Assembly: GCA_964019415.1 (NCBI GenBank)
Contig: OZ025871.1
Span: forward strand, 1,139,629-1,203,628
Length of the DNA: 64,000 nucleotides
Direction: 5' to 3'
Source: Ianthella basta
Taxonomy: Eukaryota > Porifera > Demospongiae > Verongiida > Ianthellidae
The translations under genes were made by a program, and so were the position numbers. Positions 1-36,886 of the stretch are shown piece after piece; the stretch's first letter is position 1, and the number at the start of each line of letters is the position of its first letter. Under the pieces are notes generated by a model, which was given only the letters and a program-made list of their open reading frames with translations, did no database searches and was not told the origin of the DNA.

Positions 1-59
1 GAAAAACGATTACTGATAAGGCAAGAGACCCGATATCGGCCAATAGCAATTGCTGATCC

Positions 60-2702
<2,643 letters not shown>

Positions 2703-3100
2703 ACCGTCTGGTGTATTGGAGCATGGCAGTGTGTTGTGGTAGGAACTAGTTATCTCTCTTTAATCATTTCCACTATAATGGTTTTTGACATTTTTGTACT
2801 AAATAATGTAATGTAATGTATTACAGCACTTGGTGCTGTGTGTGTGAAATGTTTGAATAGAGTGTTAAGTGTTGTAGAATGGCTGCAGGTCACAAATGTC
2901 AAATTACCTGCAACACACTAGCTATGGACTTTGGCCTCTCTCTTTGGCAAGTGGATGACTAACACCCAAACTGCTTAGGTCCCTGTCTATGGGGTCAAGT
3001 GAGGTCAGAGGTCAGTGGTAGTTTGTGTGAGTCAAACAACATCAGAGACAAGCATTTTACAAAACGCTCTAGTGTAATTGTGTCCACATGTTCTTGTGTG

Positions 3101-3173
<73 letters not shown>

Positions 3174-3420
3174 GTAAGTACACTCAGGATGCTCCCATAT
3201 ATAGCTATACTATACTGCTTGTAAACGAAACCTTATTGGTTGAGACCTCAAATTGCTCCCTTGTTCTGTCAATGTGTGGCCTGTGTTAGTGCCAACACAG
3301 CCATAGATGTGTCCCTGAAACTATAATAGGCTGCATATTTAGATGGCAAGGTTACTACTGCTGTTTTCACATCGCTGAATTCCCCATTGACGGGCTAAAA
3401 TTCCAATACACTCGCATACA
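2703..3420. other. TDH 3' flank and intergenic spacer
   Basis: No coding signal was found. The stretch holds the TDH 3' region, a (TG)n microsatellite at about 3103-3171 and otherwise unique AT-leaning sequence up to the GC-rich stretch preceding GREB1. Confidence 0.6.
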
Positions 3421-3817
3421 GTGCGCGGGCGTTTGTATGGCTCCTTTGATACGGAGGAATCCAAAGTTATCCGAACCAGTCTGACACTTCCTGTCACAGA
3501 CAGCAGACACCATTTTCGGTCTGTCTGGCGGGTACGTGACCGCCAGTGGATGGTAGGCGTGGGCCGGGACTTGATTGGGTTTGCTTGCGGCTAGACGTGC
3601 ATCCGATCCGTGCGAGCAGGAAGCCGAATGACGTCTGGACTCCTGCGGGTCGTTTACACGTAGAGTGGAGAGGTCAGCCGCCAGTCACCGCTGTCAGACG
3701 CCCGCGAGACTACCGGTCTCCCATCGTAATCCGGCTACTGCATACTCGGCAGAACAGTTCAACTCGCAGGAGACGGCGATCTTCCAGTGGTTAGACGGTC
3801 CAGACAGGTCTGGAACG
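3420..3817 (+). promoter_or_regulatory. Likely GREB1 promoter and 5'UTR exon
   Basis: A GC- and CpG-rich island-like stretch in AT-leaning surroundings ends in a strong donor (GTGAGT) at 3818. Its open frames match nothing recognisable. It lies 0.6 kb upstream of the first GREB1 coding exon, so a promoter plus non-coding first exon is the simplest reading. The transcription start and the next acceptor are not defined from sequence. Confidence 0.45.
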
Positions 3818-4429
3818 GTGAGTATCAAGGCCGCTTGGCGGTTGTGCCTGCTCCGACGGGCCGATCCCTTCCCGTCGCTCTTTTGGCGGGAAGACGGGCA
3901 GATACCATTAGACGCGTTTTTGAATATTTGTGTCAGCGCATTTTGTGTGGCATGTCGCTCAGCCCTTAGCCACTGATGGTCTTGCTCCCTTCCCTGCGGC
4001 CTTGTTGTGTATTGGGTGTGCACTGGGGTGTTTAGACTAGAGGGTGAGTCGGCCTAATGCGGTGACTGGGACAGCGACCAGAAGAGGGTGGAGGCAATTG
4101 TTTGGTCCTCTGTCGACCTGTCTCCGGGAGAAGGAGAATGGGACTAGCTAGCCGTCTTCTTTCCGTTGTTCGGAGCGTCTTTTGTAGATTGCCACACCCT
4201 TTGTGTGTGCATGCGTGTGCGTTTGTGCATTGTGCGCGTGTGTGTGGTGGGTATGTGTGTGTGTAGCGCGTGTGGTGTGGTGTACATGTATGTGCGGCAT
4301 GTGTCTGCGAGTGGTGGGTGGAAGACAGAAAATAGTGAGTTGATGTGGTCATCTGTCTCCCTCTGCTATACGTAGTTATTTCATTGTTCTGAGAGGCTTC
4401 ACTTACCGTGATGTCTGCTTGTCTTGGTC

Positions 4430-19863
<15,434 letters not shown>

Positions 19864-21182
19864 CCCATATTGGGCATTCCCCTAATTAGTGTCCATCTGT
19901 AACCATAGCAACAGGTAACAGCTCACTGCACCATGCATGTTGTTTGTTTGTCATGTGTTTATTTCCACTCCTGCCTAATTATTTCACATGATGCATTTGT
20001 GAACCGTCAGTGTGACATGACGTGACATGACATGATGTGACGTCCAGCAGTGTTGAGGTGAAGTTCCTTGAATTGCATGGGCCCGTTCTCCAAACTAGCA
20101 TGCAGATGTTGGAATTAGGTATGGTGTGACAGTAAACCACTGCTTTTGCGTGCAGTAAATTTAGGTGCATTTAATTATTACATTATGTGTATTGCTTGGT
20201 TGTGGCGATTTGGGATCTGGTACGTATACATTAAGTATTTACCAATACATTTAATTGAGAAGGGTAACGCTCTGCATTACTTCTGTGAAGCTAACGAAGG
20301 AAGGCCTATCATCCTGATCAATTATCAAACAAGACATTAATGAGCATTTGTGCATTAATTACTGCTCTGCATCAGGTATTGGATAATTAATGGTGCACAG
20401 ACTGCTCGTTGGCCTCCCATTGCTTGTCACATTACAGTTAGAATCATCTGCACAGGATGAGCATTTGGGAATTACATCAATGTCATTATCACTCTTCAAG
20501 AATTGGTGTCTTGACTTGTACCATTGTGTCCGATCCTTTAATTCTATGCCATTTTATACAATGTACAATGTGTCATGAAAATGCTGTCAACCCTTCCCAT
20601 GGTGAAACCCATGCAGTTTGAGCATGCATGCATATGGGAGCGGGGCACTTGTTAAACTAGACTATATGGGCTAATTAACAGTAAAACCTTGTATCCTGTA
20701 TCTTCTATCTTAATTGATGACACACAGCTAAATTGACTGCAATAACACAATATGTATGTTCCTTAAGTGTAGAGTTATTGCATAACACAGTCCAAGAATA
20801 ATGCAACTAATCCCTTAATTCAGTGTCTATGCCTATTCCAACAAAATGTTATTCACAAATGTCAATTGGCTCACAACTCAACCCGCATTGGCACGTGCAG
20901 CTGAAAACCCATTGCATCCCAGCAACTCATTCACTGGACAAATATGTCACCAAAGTGCATGTGACAATACATGTAGTTTGGTTTAGAGGTGAGTTGTGAG
21001 TTAATTGACATCCAAGCAACCAGTTTGTAACCATCACTGCTGTGTGCTTTTGACACAGCTTGACATCGCCAAATTGCATGGGGGATTCCAATTACTATGA
21101 AAAGGTGTGCTTTGAAATGTATGCACTAACATATACGCTAATACATAGAGACAAGTTACACTTTAGATTTGTCTGGTGCAAG
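19864..21182. other. Spacer between convergent GREB1 and BUB3
   Basis: About 1.3 kb of AT-leaning, apparently unique sequence holding the 3' regions of both genes. No gene or repeat array is recognised. Confidence 0.55.
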
Positions 21183-22166
21183 TCAGGTCTTTGGGGCACA
21201 CTCCGCCTCGCTAATGCTTCTAATGATGATTGCTGGTGGGCTATTCTCTTGAGCTTCTTCTGGTAATACCTCAGACACTGCCACTGCCATCATATCCCCA
21301 TCATGGTTGAAGGAAAGCGCTGACACCTCATTGGAGAATCGGTGGAACTGACAGAGTCGCTTCTTGTTGAACGGGTCCCACACATTGACGAAACCGTCCC
21401 TCCCCCCTGTGGCAAAGGTGTTGTGAGTGGTATGGAAGGAGACCCCCATTACGGGGTAAATCCGCTCAGTTCCATCCTCTCCCTTGATACGGTGGCACTT
21501 GAACGCATACTTCTTCTTCTGAACCTCCTGATCTGGCTCCATGAACTCCACCGCCACACGACCTTCAATTGACCCAAGAACATACCCCTGCTGGTTGGGG
21601 AAGCATTCAATCACTCGTGTCTGATACTTAAGGCTGGAGAGACGCCGCTGCTCGGCAAACTGCATGTTTCGTAAGTTCCAGACAATCACCTTCCTGTTTG
21701 CAGTGCCAACAACCACACGTTCGCCACACATGGACATGGCATATACGGCCTCGTTGTTCTGGTCGTACGTCCCAATGCAGCTCTTCTGTCGAATGTCCCA
21801 CAGTTTGATGGACTTGTCCCAAGACCCTGTCACAATCAAGTCCAACTCAGGACTGTATACCACGCAGCGAATGGCGCTATCGTGAGACCCCACAGGACTC
21901 TCTTGCTTGGTCTCAAAATCGTACAACTTCAGCACTCGATCCAAACCGCCGCTTGCAACGCGTACTTGGTCCAGAAAGCAAGCATCCAGCACAGCACCTT
22001 TGTGTTGGAAACTCCCTTTAAGTTGGTTGGCTTTGACGTCGTATAGCCTCAATCCTCTGTCCCATGATGACGCGATCAGGAGGGGTGAACCAGAGACGGG
22101 CTTGAAGGCTACACGTGTAATCCCATCCGTGGGAGGGTTCGTCAAGTTGTACTCGTTGGCAGACAT
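21183..22166 (-). CDS. BUB3: Mitotic checkpoint protein BUB3 (WD40 propeller)
   Basis: A single uninterrupted frame of 327 aa, the size of human BUB3 (328). The WD-repeat seven-bladed propeller is plain: SSWDRGLRLYDV, GGLDRVLKLYD, TGSWDKSIKLWDIR, VGTANRKVIVWNLRNM, then RRLSSLKYQTR, EVQKKKYAFKCHR and the diagnostic NTFATGGRDGFVNVWDPFNK close to the C-terminus. BUB3 binds GLEBS motifs of BUB1 and BUBR1 and brings them to phosphorylated KNL1 at unattached kinetochores in the spindle checkpoint. The start ATG at 22166 gives MSANEYNL, aligned with the vertebrate N-terminus. Lack of introns is notable beside many-exon neighbours, but the frame is intact with no poly-A tail or target duplication seen, so a functional gene is likely. 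It is divergent from the DEK-like gene. Confidence 0.97.
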   Translation of the reverse strand: MSANEYNLTNPPTDGITRVAFKPVSGSPLLIASSWDRGLRLYDVKANQLKGSFQHKGAVLDACFLDQVRVASGGLDRVLKLYDFETKQESPVGSHDSAIRCVVYSPELDLIVTGSWDKSIKLWDIRQKSCIGTYDQNNEAVYAMSMCGERVVVGTANRKVIVWNLRNMQFAEQRRLSSLKYQTRVIECFPNQQGYVLGSIEGRVAVEFMEPDQEVQKKKYAFKCHRIKGEDGTERIYPVMGVSFHTTHNTFATGGRDGFVNVWDPFNKKRLCQFHRFSNEVSALSFNHDGDMMAVAVSEVLPEEAQENSPPAIIIRSISEAECAPKT

Positions 22167-22303
22167 TTTTCTGGACCCGCCAAAAGAGGGACCCTGTCAA
22201 TTAGCAGTGGGCGTATCCCTGTGCGCGCGCCAGCGGGTACAAGAAGTTTCCATTGAGTGTTTTGTTACTGCCTTTTTTCCCTAGCAGGAGCGCTGCCGAG
22301 AGA
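22167..22303. promoter_or_regulatory. Bidirectional promoter BUB3 / DEK-like
   Basis: The start codons of two divergent genes are 137 bp apart, so this short stretch with CpG-containing sequence (GTGCGCGCGCCAGCG) must hold both 5'UTRs and core promoters. No TATA box is seen. Confidence 0.65.
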
Positions 22304-27979
<5,676 letters not shown>

Positions 27980-29480
27980 ATGTCTCTAACCAAACATCAA
28001 TGTCAAGTGACTACTCACCCTAATCCCGCTATCCCACTCTCTTGTACTCAGCAGCTCATGTAATGACTTTCTGCCCTTCGTGTGTGTGCACAGCGGCGAC
28101 TTAATTACAGGAAAGTTGTGGTTTATGCTGCTTTGAATTTTGGCGGGAAGTGGGCGTGGTACATGCCGATCTGAGCATGCGTATGAAGCATTATATTAGT
28201 ATACATATTTGCTCGTGGCTTGCAGTACAAATTAAAGTGGGTGTTGTGTTCGGCCGAGGGAACAAGAAGGTTGCGACTTTGGAGAAGCTTGGAAGGAAAG
28301 CTGTTCGGTAAGTTCACAGACCAGTGGCTTTGGTGATGTGGTTAAAGTGAAGCTGCATTGTATTTAGTACCCGTGGAGGCTGCGATTGTCCGTACCCCGT
28401 GCCCGAAGCACAGTCTCCGTCCGTTGATAGCAGGATCATCCCGCGTGTTAAAGCAACTGCTTGTTTTGGCTCATCTTGCGAAGCGCGCGACTGTGTCGAT
28501 TTCTACTTAGAATTTGGGCGGAGCAGTATAGTCCGCTTGCGCGCCAAAGCTAATCGGCGGTGCGATGTGTGTGAACCGGAAAAGGCGGGCGTGATCGCCA
28601 GTGCGTGTTACTGTGCTGTGAGTGCGATTGGCGGTAGCTACGCGCACCTCCTCTTGCGAACACCAGTAGGCTGGTTCTGTTCTTTCGCTTTATCTCCGCA
28701 CTTCCGTCTGTTGTTCCTTTCGCAGTGCGGTGATGTTGTCTGTGCGGCGAAAGAATGGACCACAGTTGCATGGTTTCTGTGTTGTCCCAACTTGGGCATG
28801 ATTGGTCTAATGCCCGATGGCTGCATGGTGGGACACCTTTAGGGTCAGTACTCTGAAATAAGGACACCTCTCTAATGAGGGCAGTGCCTGCTGTCCCGGC
28901 TGCTTGGAGATGTGTACAAACTAAGGTAGGATAGGGGGATTCTGGACAAGATGGGGGCTTCGAACGCTGCACTGCTTTTTGCCTGTACACAGTTAGAGCA
29001 GGAGCCAATGTTATGACTGATGTGGTGAGAAGCTGTTTCTTCAAGTACAGGCAAAACGAGGCACTGCATTCGGAAACACCATCTTGTTTGGAAACCCCCT
29101 ACTATATCGTACTTACCTCTGTATTCAGGACACCTCTCTAATGAGGACGGTGGCTACTGTCCATGCTACACAGAGATGTGTACAAAACCACTAAAGGGTT
29201 GTCTGTAATAGAGAGGTGTCCCACTAGGATAAGGCGGCACTGAATAGCCCCATTCATAAGAATGAAGTGATGTATAAGATGATAGTGTTGTTCTGCAGTG
29301 TGTGTGGGGTTTGGAGGTAGGAGGGAGAGTGTCGTGTTGTGTGGTGGCGAGTAGTGTGTGTTGTGTGTGATACCACTTATTGCATTGCGTGAGTCCTGTG
29401 ATAGTGGGAGGGGTGGGTGGGTGGACAAAGGGATGGTTGCTTTGTGAGGATTATTAGGAGGCTAAGTGTGGTGAGAATGT

Positions 29481-29515
<35 letters not shown>

Positions 29516-29557
29516 GGCTAGTGTTTCAACTCTCTCCCTCTCCTTCCTCCCTAGATA
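27980..29557. other. CYRI promoter region, probable 5'UTR exon and repeats
   Basis: A CpG-rich stretch at about 28230-28850 includes a good donor (TTCG/GTAAGT at 28309), so a non-coding first exon of CYRI may end at 28308. The 147-aa open frame there matches nothing. Two 75-bp-family pieces (28853-28926, 29106-29215) flank an inverted-repeat element. A (TG)n array at 29482-29512 precedes the acceptor. Confidence 0.45.
28927..29105. mobile_element. MITE with ~60-bp inverted ends inserted in a 75-bp repeat
   Basis: Arms 28927-28987 and 29045-29105 are inverted repeats of each other (outer part GGGGGATTC...CAAGATG against CATCTTG...GAAACCCCC; inner part TTTTTGCCTGTAC against GTACAGGCAAAA). The loop is about 57 bp. 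The flanking 75-bp satellite unit resumes on the other side, so the insertion is later than the satellite. There is no coding capacity. A TA or TTA-type target duplication is possible but ambiguous. Confidence 0.8.
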
Positions 29558-30552
29558 ATGGGTAACCTGCTGCGAGTTCTGCAAGACAAACCTTTGGGAC
29601 CAAAGGTCGACTTCTACATGGACTTTGAGCGCGCTGAGCCAACTGAAGGGGAGAAGGAAGTGTATCAGAAGGTGGCAACATGCTTGGGGAAGGCTCCTCA
29701 GATGCTAGAAGCCATGAAAGTGTACAAAGGGGCGGGGCAGGAAATTAGGGAGGTGTGTCTGCATGTATGTCAGCTGTGGGGCATGTGATGGGCAGCACCT
29801 TCTAATGGGTAGGTGCAGTAATTATGCCCCCATTTGCTCGGTGGTGTTTGGCCCACATTGAAAATGAGGGAGCTCAGAAGGAAATGGTTGTGCACTCCTC
29901 ACCATGTGGTGTTGTCTGGGACCAATCACAGCCACTTAGACAAGATGTGAAGTTACTAACTTTATGATATGCGCTGTGACCGAACTCATCACCTCTTCGG
30001 TATCCCTCCCTCCCTCGCTCCCTCACTCCCATCTTCCTCCTTCCTTCCCCCTCGCTCCCTCCTCCCATCTTCCTCCTTCCTTCCCCCTCGCTCCCTCCCT
30101 CCCATCTTCCTCCTTCCTTCCCCCTCACTCCCTCCCTCCCATCTTCCTCCTTCCTTCGCCCTCACTCCCTCCCTCCCATCTTCCTACTTTCTCCCCTCCC
30201 TCCCTCCTCGTCCCTTCTACCTCTCAGGCCATTGGTCAAGGCTCCAGTGAGCAACACCAGCTGCGTGCGTGGGAGGCTGTTACTCCCCTTGTTCAGCAGC
30301 TCAGGGAGTTCTATGAGTTCAGTACTGAGCTGGAGGATAGTGTTGTCCGCCTCCTGGCCGCTCTTACGAGTGATGACATGGCCCCCTCCCAACACCTGGA
30401 GACCCAGCAGGCTCTGGCCAAGCAATTTGCAGAAATACTACATTTCACTTTGTCTTTTGATGACTTGAAAGTGGGTATTTCCCTGTAAACACACACACAC
30501 AAACACACATGCAAAGCAGAAATGCACACACACCCATACATACACACATGTG

Positions 30553-30613
<61 letters not shown>

Positions 30614-32062
30614 ACATGCACATTCCCAAGTCAGCTCACGATAAGCATGCCGAGAATGGGCCGTAGAATAACACTACTCGGGAGATGAGTCATTTGGTGC
30701 GTATGTCAATTTGGAACAGACATTGAATGCTGTGTGTTTGTACATGGCTGCTGATGTCATAGAAATGTGACAGTTACTATAATTAGCCTGCATCATTGCC
30801 ATATATGGTAACCCATTACCAGGCTTCTCTTTGGTTCATGGCATGAATCGCCATTGGTTACTCAATGATGTCATCTTCACTGCTCACCCCAGATGAACAA
30901 CCCTGCCATTCAGAATGACCTTAGTTATTACAGACGCACAAGAAACAGACTGAAGATGGAAGAGAACCCCGGGGCGATGGCCAATGGGGACATTGCGCTC
31001 CCTGACGATGTAGGGAATAGGATGTCTCTGTTCTATGCCAACCCCACCCCCATGTTGAACACCATCTCCATGGCAACCACAAAGTTCACTAAGGAGGTGT
31101 GTGTGTTTGTGTACATGTGGATATATGTATGTGGTGGGGGAGATGTATACATGTGTATGTATATGTGTGTGTATGTATGTATAATGTGTGTTTGTACTTG
31201 TGTATGTGTACATGTGTGTGTGTACATGTGTATGTATGTGGGTATGTGTGTGTACCAAGTGCCTTTCGTCAGTTATGTAATCACCTCCGTCCCCTCCACT
31301 CTTCTCCTCATCTCCTCCCCTCCCCTCCCCTCCCCTCCCCTCCCCTCCCCTCCCCACCCCTCAGCACCCTGCAGCTGCACTTGACAACACCACTGACGTG
31401 TTGAGTACGATGTCAGCCGTCTGTAGAGTAATGATTGAGAACCCGTAAGTGTTTGGACCAGGGGAGGCTGGCTGCTTTAGAGAAGGGGCTGCAATGTTTT
31501 AGTGCTATGTTAGTGCTACTTGGGGACAGGGAGGCTGGCTGCTTTAGACAGGTGGCTGCATTATACAGTGACCACTATAGACAGGTTTCACTGTACGTCA
31601 AATGTTTGGACCAGGGGAGGCTGGCTGCTTTAGCCAGGTGGCTTCATTATACAGTGACCACTATAGACAGGTTTCACTGTACGTCAAATGTTTGGACCAG
31701 GGGAGGCTGGCTACTTTAGCCAGGTGGCTTCATTATACAGTGACCACTATAGACAGGTTTCACTGTACGTCAAATGTTTGGACCAGGGGAGGCTGGCTGC
31801 TTTAGACAGTGACCACTGTAGACAGATTCCACTAGTCCATTCCCATACAGTGCCTCTTCCTAAACTGCCGTCTTTGGTTGTCTCGACTGAGTGCTATGAA
31901 GAATGTTGGCCCTTCTCTTTTCCTCTCTGAGTGCAGGCAGTACTCCTCTCGCTTTGAGCTGGAGGACACCACACTCTTCTGTCTCCGTGTGATGGTAGGT
32001 GTGATCATTCTCTATGACCACATTCACCCAGTCGGAGCCTTTGCAAAGACAACTAATATCGA

Positions 32063-32151
<89 letters not shown>

Positions 32152-32914
32152 ACGTTTGTGTGTGTGTGTGCACGTGTGTGTGTGTGTGTGTGTGCACGTG
32201 TGCACGTGTGTGTGTGTGTGTGTTCATATCATTACAACTCATGTGTTACTCTGTATTACAGCTGTGTGTTGTGTTGTGCAGTGTCTAATGGTATGCCTAG
32301 TATCACTGTACCTTACCATACAGGTCTATGGACCTCTGAAACTGCTAAAGGAACACCCGAAGAGTTCAGAGTCACTTCTCAATGCGTTACGGTATGCATA
32401 GCGAGGAGTTGTGTGAGGGGTGTGCTCCGTTAGTTTGCATGCAAGCTCCACACCAAGCCCCTTCAGCTCCCCCCACACACCACACCCCTCACACACTCCA
32501 CACACACCACACCCCTCACACACTCCACACACATCCCACACACACCACACCACACACACACACCCCTCACACACTCCACACACACCCCACACACACACCT
32601 CACTATTCATGTCTCCCTACATCATGCCTTACTTCACTCCTTTCCCCACCACCAATCACCCTCCCCTCTCCTCCCCTCTCTTCACCTCCCCACTCCTCTC
32701 CCCTCTCCTCCCCTCTCTTCACCTCCCCTCCCCTCTCCCCTCCCCTCTCTTTCCCTCCCCTCTTCCCTCTCTTCCCCTCCTCACCCCTCACCTCCCTTCC
32801 CCTCTCCCCCTCCCCTCCCCTCCCCTTCCCTCCTCCCCACCTCATCACAGATACAACACAAAACATTTGAATGACGAGGCCACTCCGAAGTCAATCCAAC
32901 ACATACTCTCCTAA
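29558..32914 (+). CDS. CYRI: CYRI (FAM49) Rac1-binding CYFIP-related protein
   Basis: Eight coding exons: 29558-29752, 30228-30470, 30893-31096, 31365-31444, 31937-32063, 32324-32391, 32851-32914 join in frame with the last ending in TAA, giving about 326 aa (human CYRIA/B 323-324). MGNLL at the N-terminus is the N-myristoylation site of the family. Strong matches: RGAGxEIRE-type [31 protein letters not shown], the Rac-binding basic pair in [62 protein letters not shown] proteins bind active Rac1 at the plasma membrane and restrain the Scar/WAVE complex, so limiting lamellipodia. The listed set is seven exons after the presumed non-coding exon near 28308. Several introns carry TG arrays abutting the donor or pyrimidine tracts at the acceptor. 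Confidence 0.96.
30000..30226. repeat. C/T-rich ~33-bp minisatellite at a CYRI acceptor
   Basis: Four to six tandem units of CTCCCTCCCATCTTCCTCCT type run up to the acceptor, providing an extremely long polypyrimidine tract for the exon at 30228. Confidence 0.9.
30546..30610. repeat. (CA)n microsatellite
   Basis: Pure CA array in the CYRI intron that starts at 30471. Confidence 0.95.
31480..31835. repeat. 86-bp tandem repeat derived from the GGGAGGCTGGCTG element
   Basis: Three near-identical units of 86 bp (GTTTGGACCAGGGGAGGCTG ... TTTCACTGTACGTCAAAT) in a CYRI intron, with partial units at both ends. They are parts of the inverted-end element seen at 7755-7945. Confidence 0.9.
32064..32222. 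repeat. (GT)n microsatellite fused to a CYRI splice donor
   Basis: The exon ending GAT at 32063 is followed by GTGAGTGTGTGTG and then about 150 bp of TG with GCACGT interruptions. Confidence 0.95.
32450..32850. repeat. CA-rich and C/T-rich minisatellites before the last CYRI exon
   Basis: CACACCACACCCCTCACACACTC-type units (about 32470-32600) are followed by CTCCCCTCT-type pyrimidine units to the acceptor at 32850. Confidence 0.85.
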
Positions 32915-33843
32915 CAGCACAGCTTGCGCACAACCAGGCTAGCCTGACCCTTTGATGTGAAGTATCATCACACACAAGTAATTTTTATACTGTCCAAATG
33001 ATGTACAGGGGACTAATTTAATATAGATTTGATAGAAGTGTATTTGATGTGTGTGTTCACTTTTCATGATAACAATAAACCCTTTGTACGGATGCATGTA
33101 ACACTGAAGAGTTGTTCCTTTGAAGTCATGTGATATCACATGATCATTTCACGAGATATCTATATATAGCATGCATAAGTGATGTAATCAATGCAGTGTG
33201 TTGTATTGGTCAGTTTGGACTTTTGTTTGGCTTTGTGCATTTGAAGAGACAACTGAGGACAGGGGAGTCTCTGCAACTAAATCAAGAAGCATCAAACGAT
33301 TGATTGGATCCTAGTTTTGTTGCTGGTCCACACACAGTGTAGCTGAATGACTTGCACACGACTCACCTTCACTCAATTGGCTGCAAATGTTTTGCAATCC
33401 CTTGTTAACCCTCGGCTCACCCAACTGTGGTAAGCTCCACCAACTCAGCTAGAATGGAAGTGCTACTAGCTGTTGTGTGCTGGCTCGTTGCTGTGTTGAG
33501 GGGTGTGATTATACTAACAGTAAACAAGTCATTGAGAGCAGCTGCTACTGCTGCAATGGACTGCAGTGACTTGATACGTACTGTCTCCAGTTCGTTGCAC
33601 CAGTTGTGATCCATCACCAGATCAAAGCATTTTGGATATTGATGTGTGTTGCGAACATTGTCAACAGGATTAGACAAGTGGCAACAATTATAGATGAAAA
33701 CACTTTAATAGGTGTGATACATGTGAAATCAAAAAAGGTATACCACACACAAATAGCTATATTTAATGTGTGCAGAAAAGACAACCAATGTTACTATATA
33801 TAGCAACGGGTGGTGTCATGTGATGGCATGTGAAGTGCTATTT
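32915..33843. other. Spacer between convergent CYRI and elongin C
   Basis: 3' regions only. The candidate elongin C poly-A hexamer ATTAAA on the minus strand is at about 33762-33767. No gene is recognised. Confidence 0.5.
33074..33079 (+). terminator. Poly-A signal of CYRI
   Basis: A canonical AATAAA lies 160 bp after the CYRI stop codon, the nearest in the sense direction. Confidence 0.6.
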
Positions 33844-35905
<2,062 letters not shown>

Positions 35906-36028
35906 TGCACCTCACCTAAGTGGCATGTTGGTCGTCAGCATTGATATACTCATTTGAGACTTAGTGATATGCGGATGTATTCAGGCACATAGGGACAGGT
36001 TGAGGCCAGTGTGTGCACACACATACAC

Positions 36029-36059
<31 letters not shown>

Positions 36060-36305
36060 AACACGAGGGATTGCCAATCCTTCAATTAAAGCTCATACCT
36101 TACATAGTACGCACTTCCCTTCCTACTCAAACAAGTCGTTCTCACCTAACCAGTAGCTCACTTCTTCAAGTGTACTGAGAGCGGAGAGTGACAGTGACTG
36201 GTGCAGTCTGCGGGCGGGCTTCAGTCCCAATTCCAGTTTCAATTCAAATTTATAGAACTGAACCCTGGCCGCCCTACCAACTGTTACCTTGGGAACGGTC
36301 ACAAA
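35906..36305. promoter_or_regulatory. Bidirectional promoter elongin C / STPG1
   Basis: The 400 bp between divergent start codons contain a short CA array (about 36030-36058) and, next to the STPG1 start, an X-box-like site (36283-36296). Confidence 0.6.
36283..36296 (+). promoter_or_regulatory. RFX X-box-like site upstream of STPG1
   Basis: GTTACC-TT-GGGAAC: two imperfect inverted half sites with a 2-bp spacer, matching the RFX pattern (GTNRCC, 1-3 bases, RGNAAC), 10 bp upstream of the STPG1 ATG. RFX factors drive cilium genes in animals. Confidence 0.55.
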
Positions 36306-36845
36306 ATGGCCGTAGCATTACGGACAACGGACTCTCCTTTTGTGTCCAGGGAAGGGAGAACTGGAGGGAGTTCGGCAGCGAGCATACGCCGAAGGTTGTG
36401 TGAGTTTGTACCGGAGTTCGATATAGCTAATTGTTGTTGACTGTTCAGTTGATTTATTATTAGGCCCAGCCATTTCGGATCTGTAGAGAAAGGCCGCAAG
36501 TAGTAAAGAGGAAATGAGAATTCTAGATGTTGATGACATGTGACTTCATGGTCACCTCAAGTATGCATTCTTAATCTCCATCCACCTCCCCCTCCTCAGC
36601 TCACCGTAAGCACACGACTGTCCCTTCCACTAATGCGTCCATTCCTTCAAAGTACCAAGTCTTCTTCACCCGTCACAATGAAAAGAAAGGGTTCACCTCA
36701 CAGGCACCTCGCTTCACTAGCGCCACCACTGGTGTGAGTGTGTGTGTGTGTGTGAGTGCTGGTGTGTGTGAGTGCTAGTGTGTGAGTGCCAGTGTGTGTG
36801 TGTGAGTGCTGGTGTGTGTGAGTGTCGGTGTGTGTGTGTGAGTGC

Positions 36846-36886
<41 letters not shown>

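Noticed and set aside
3546-3976. Open frames of 60-109 codons in the GC-rich stretch before GREB1
   Set aside because: Arg/Pro-rich, unrecognisable and in several overlapping frames; consistent with a CpG-rich promoter and 5'UTR.
28399-28842. 147-codon open frame on + strand, GC-rich
   Set aside because: No recognisable domain, unusual Cys/Ala composition and CpG-rich context upstream of CYRI; better read as promoter/5'UTR sequence.
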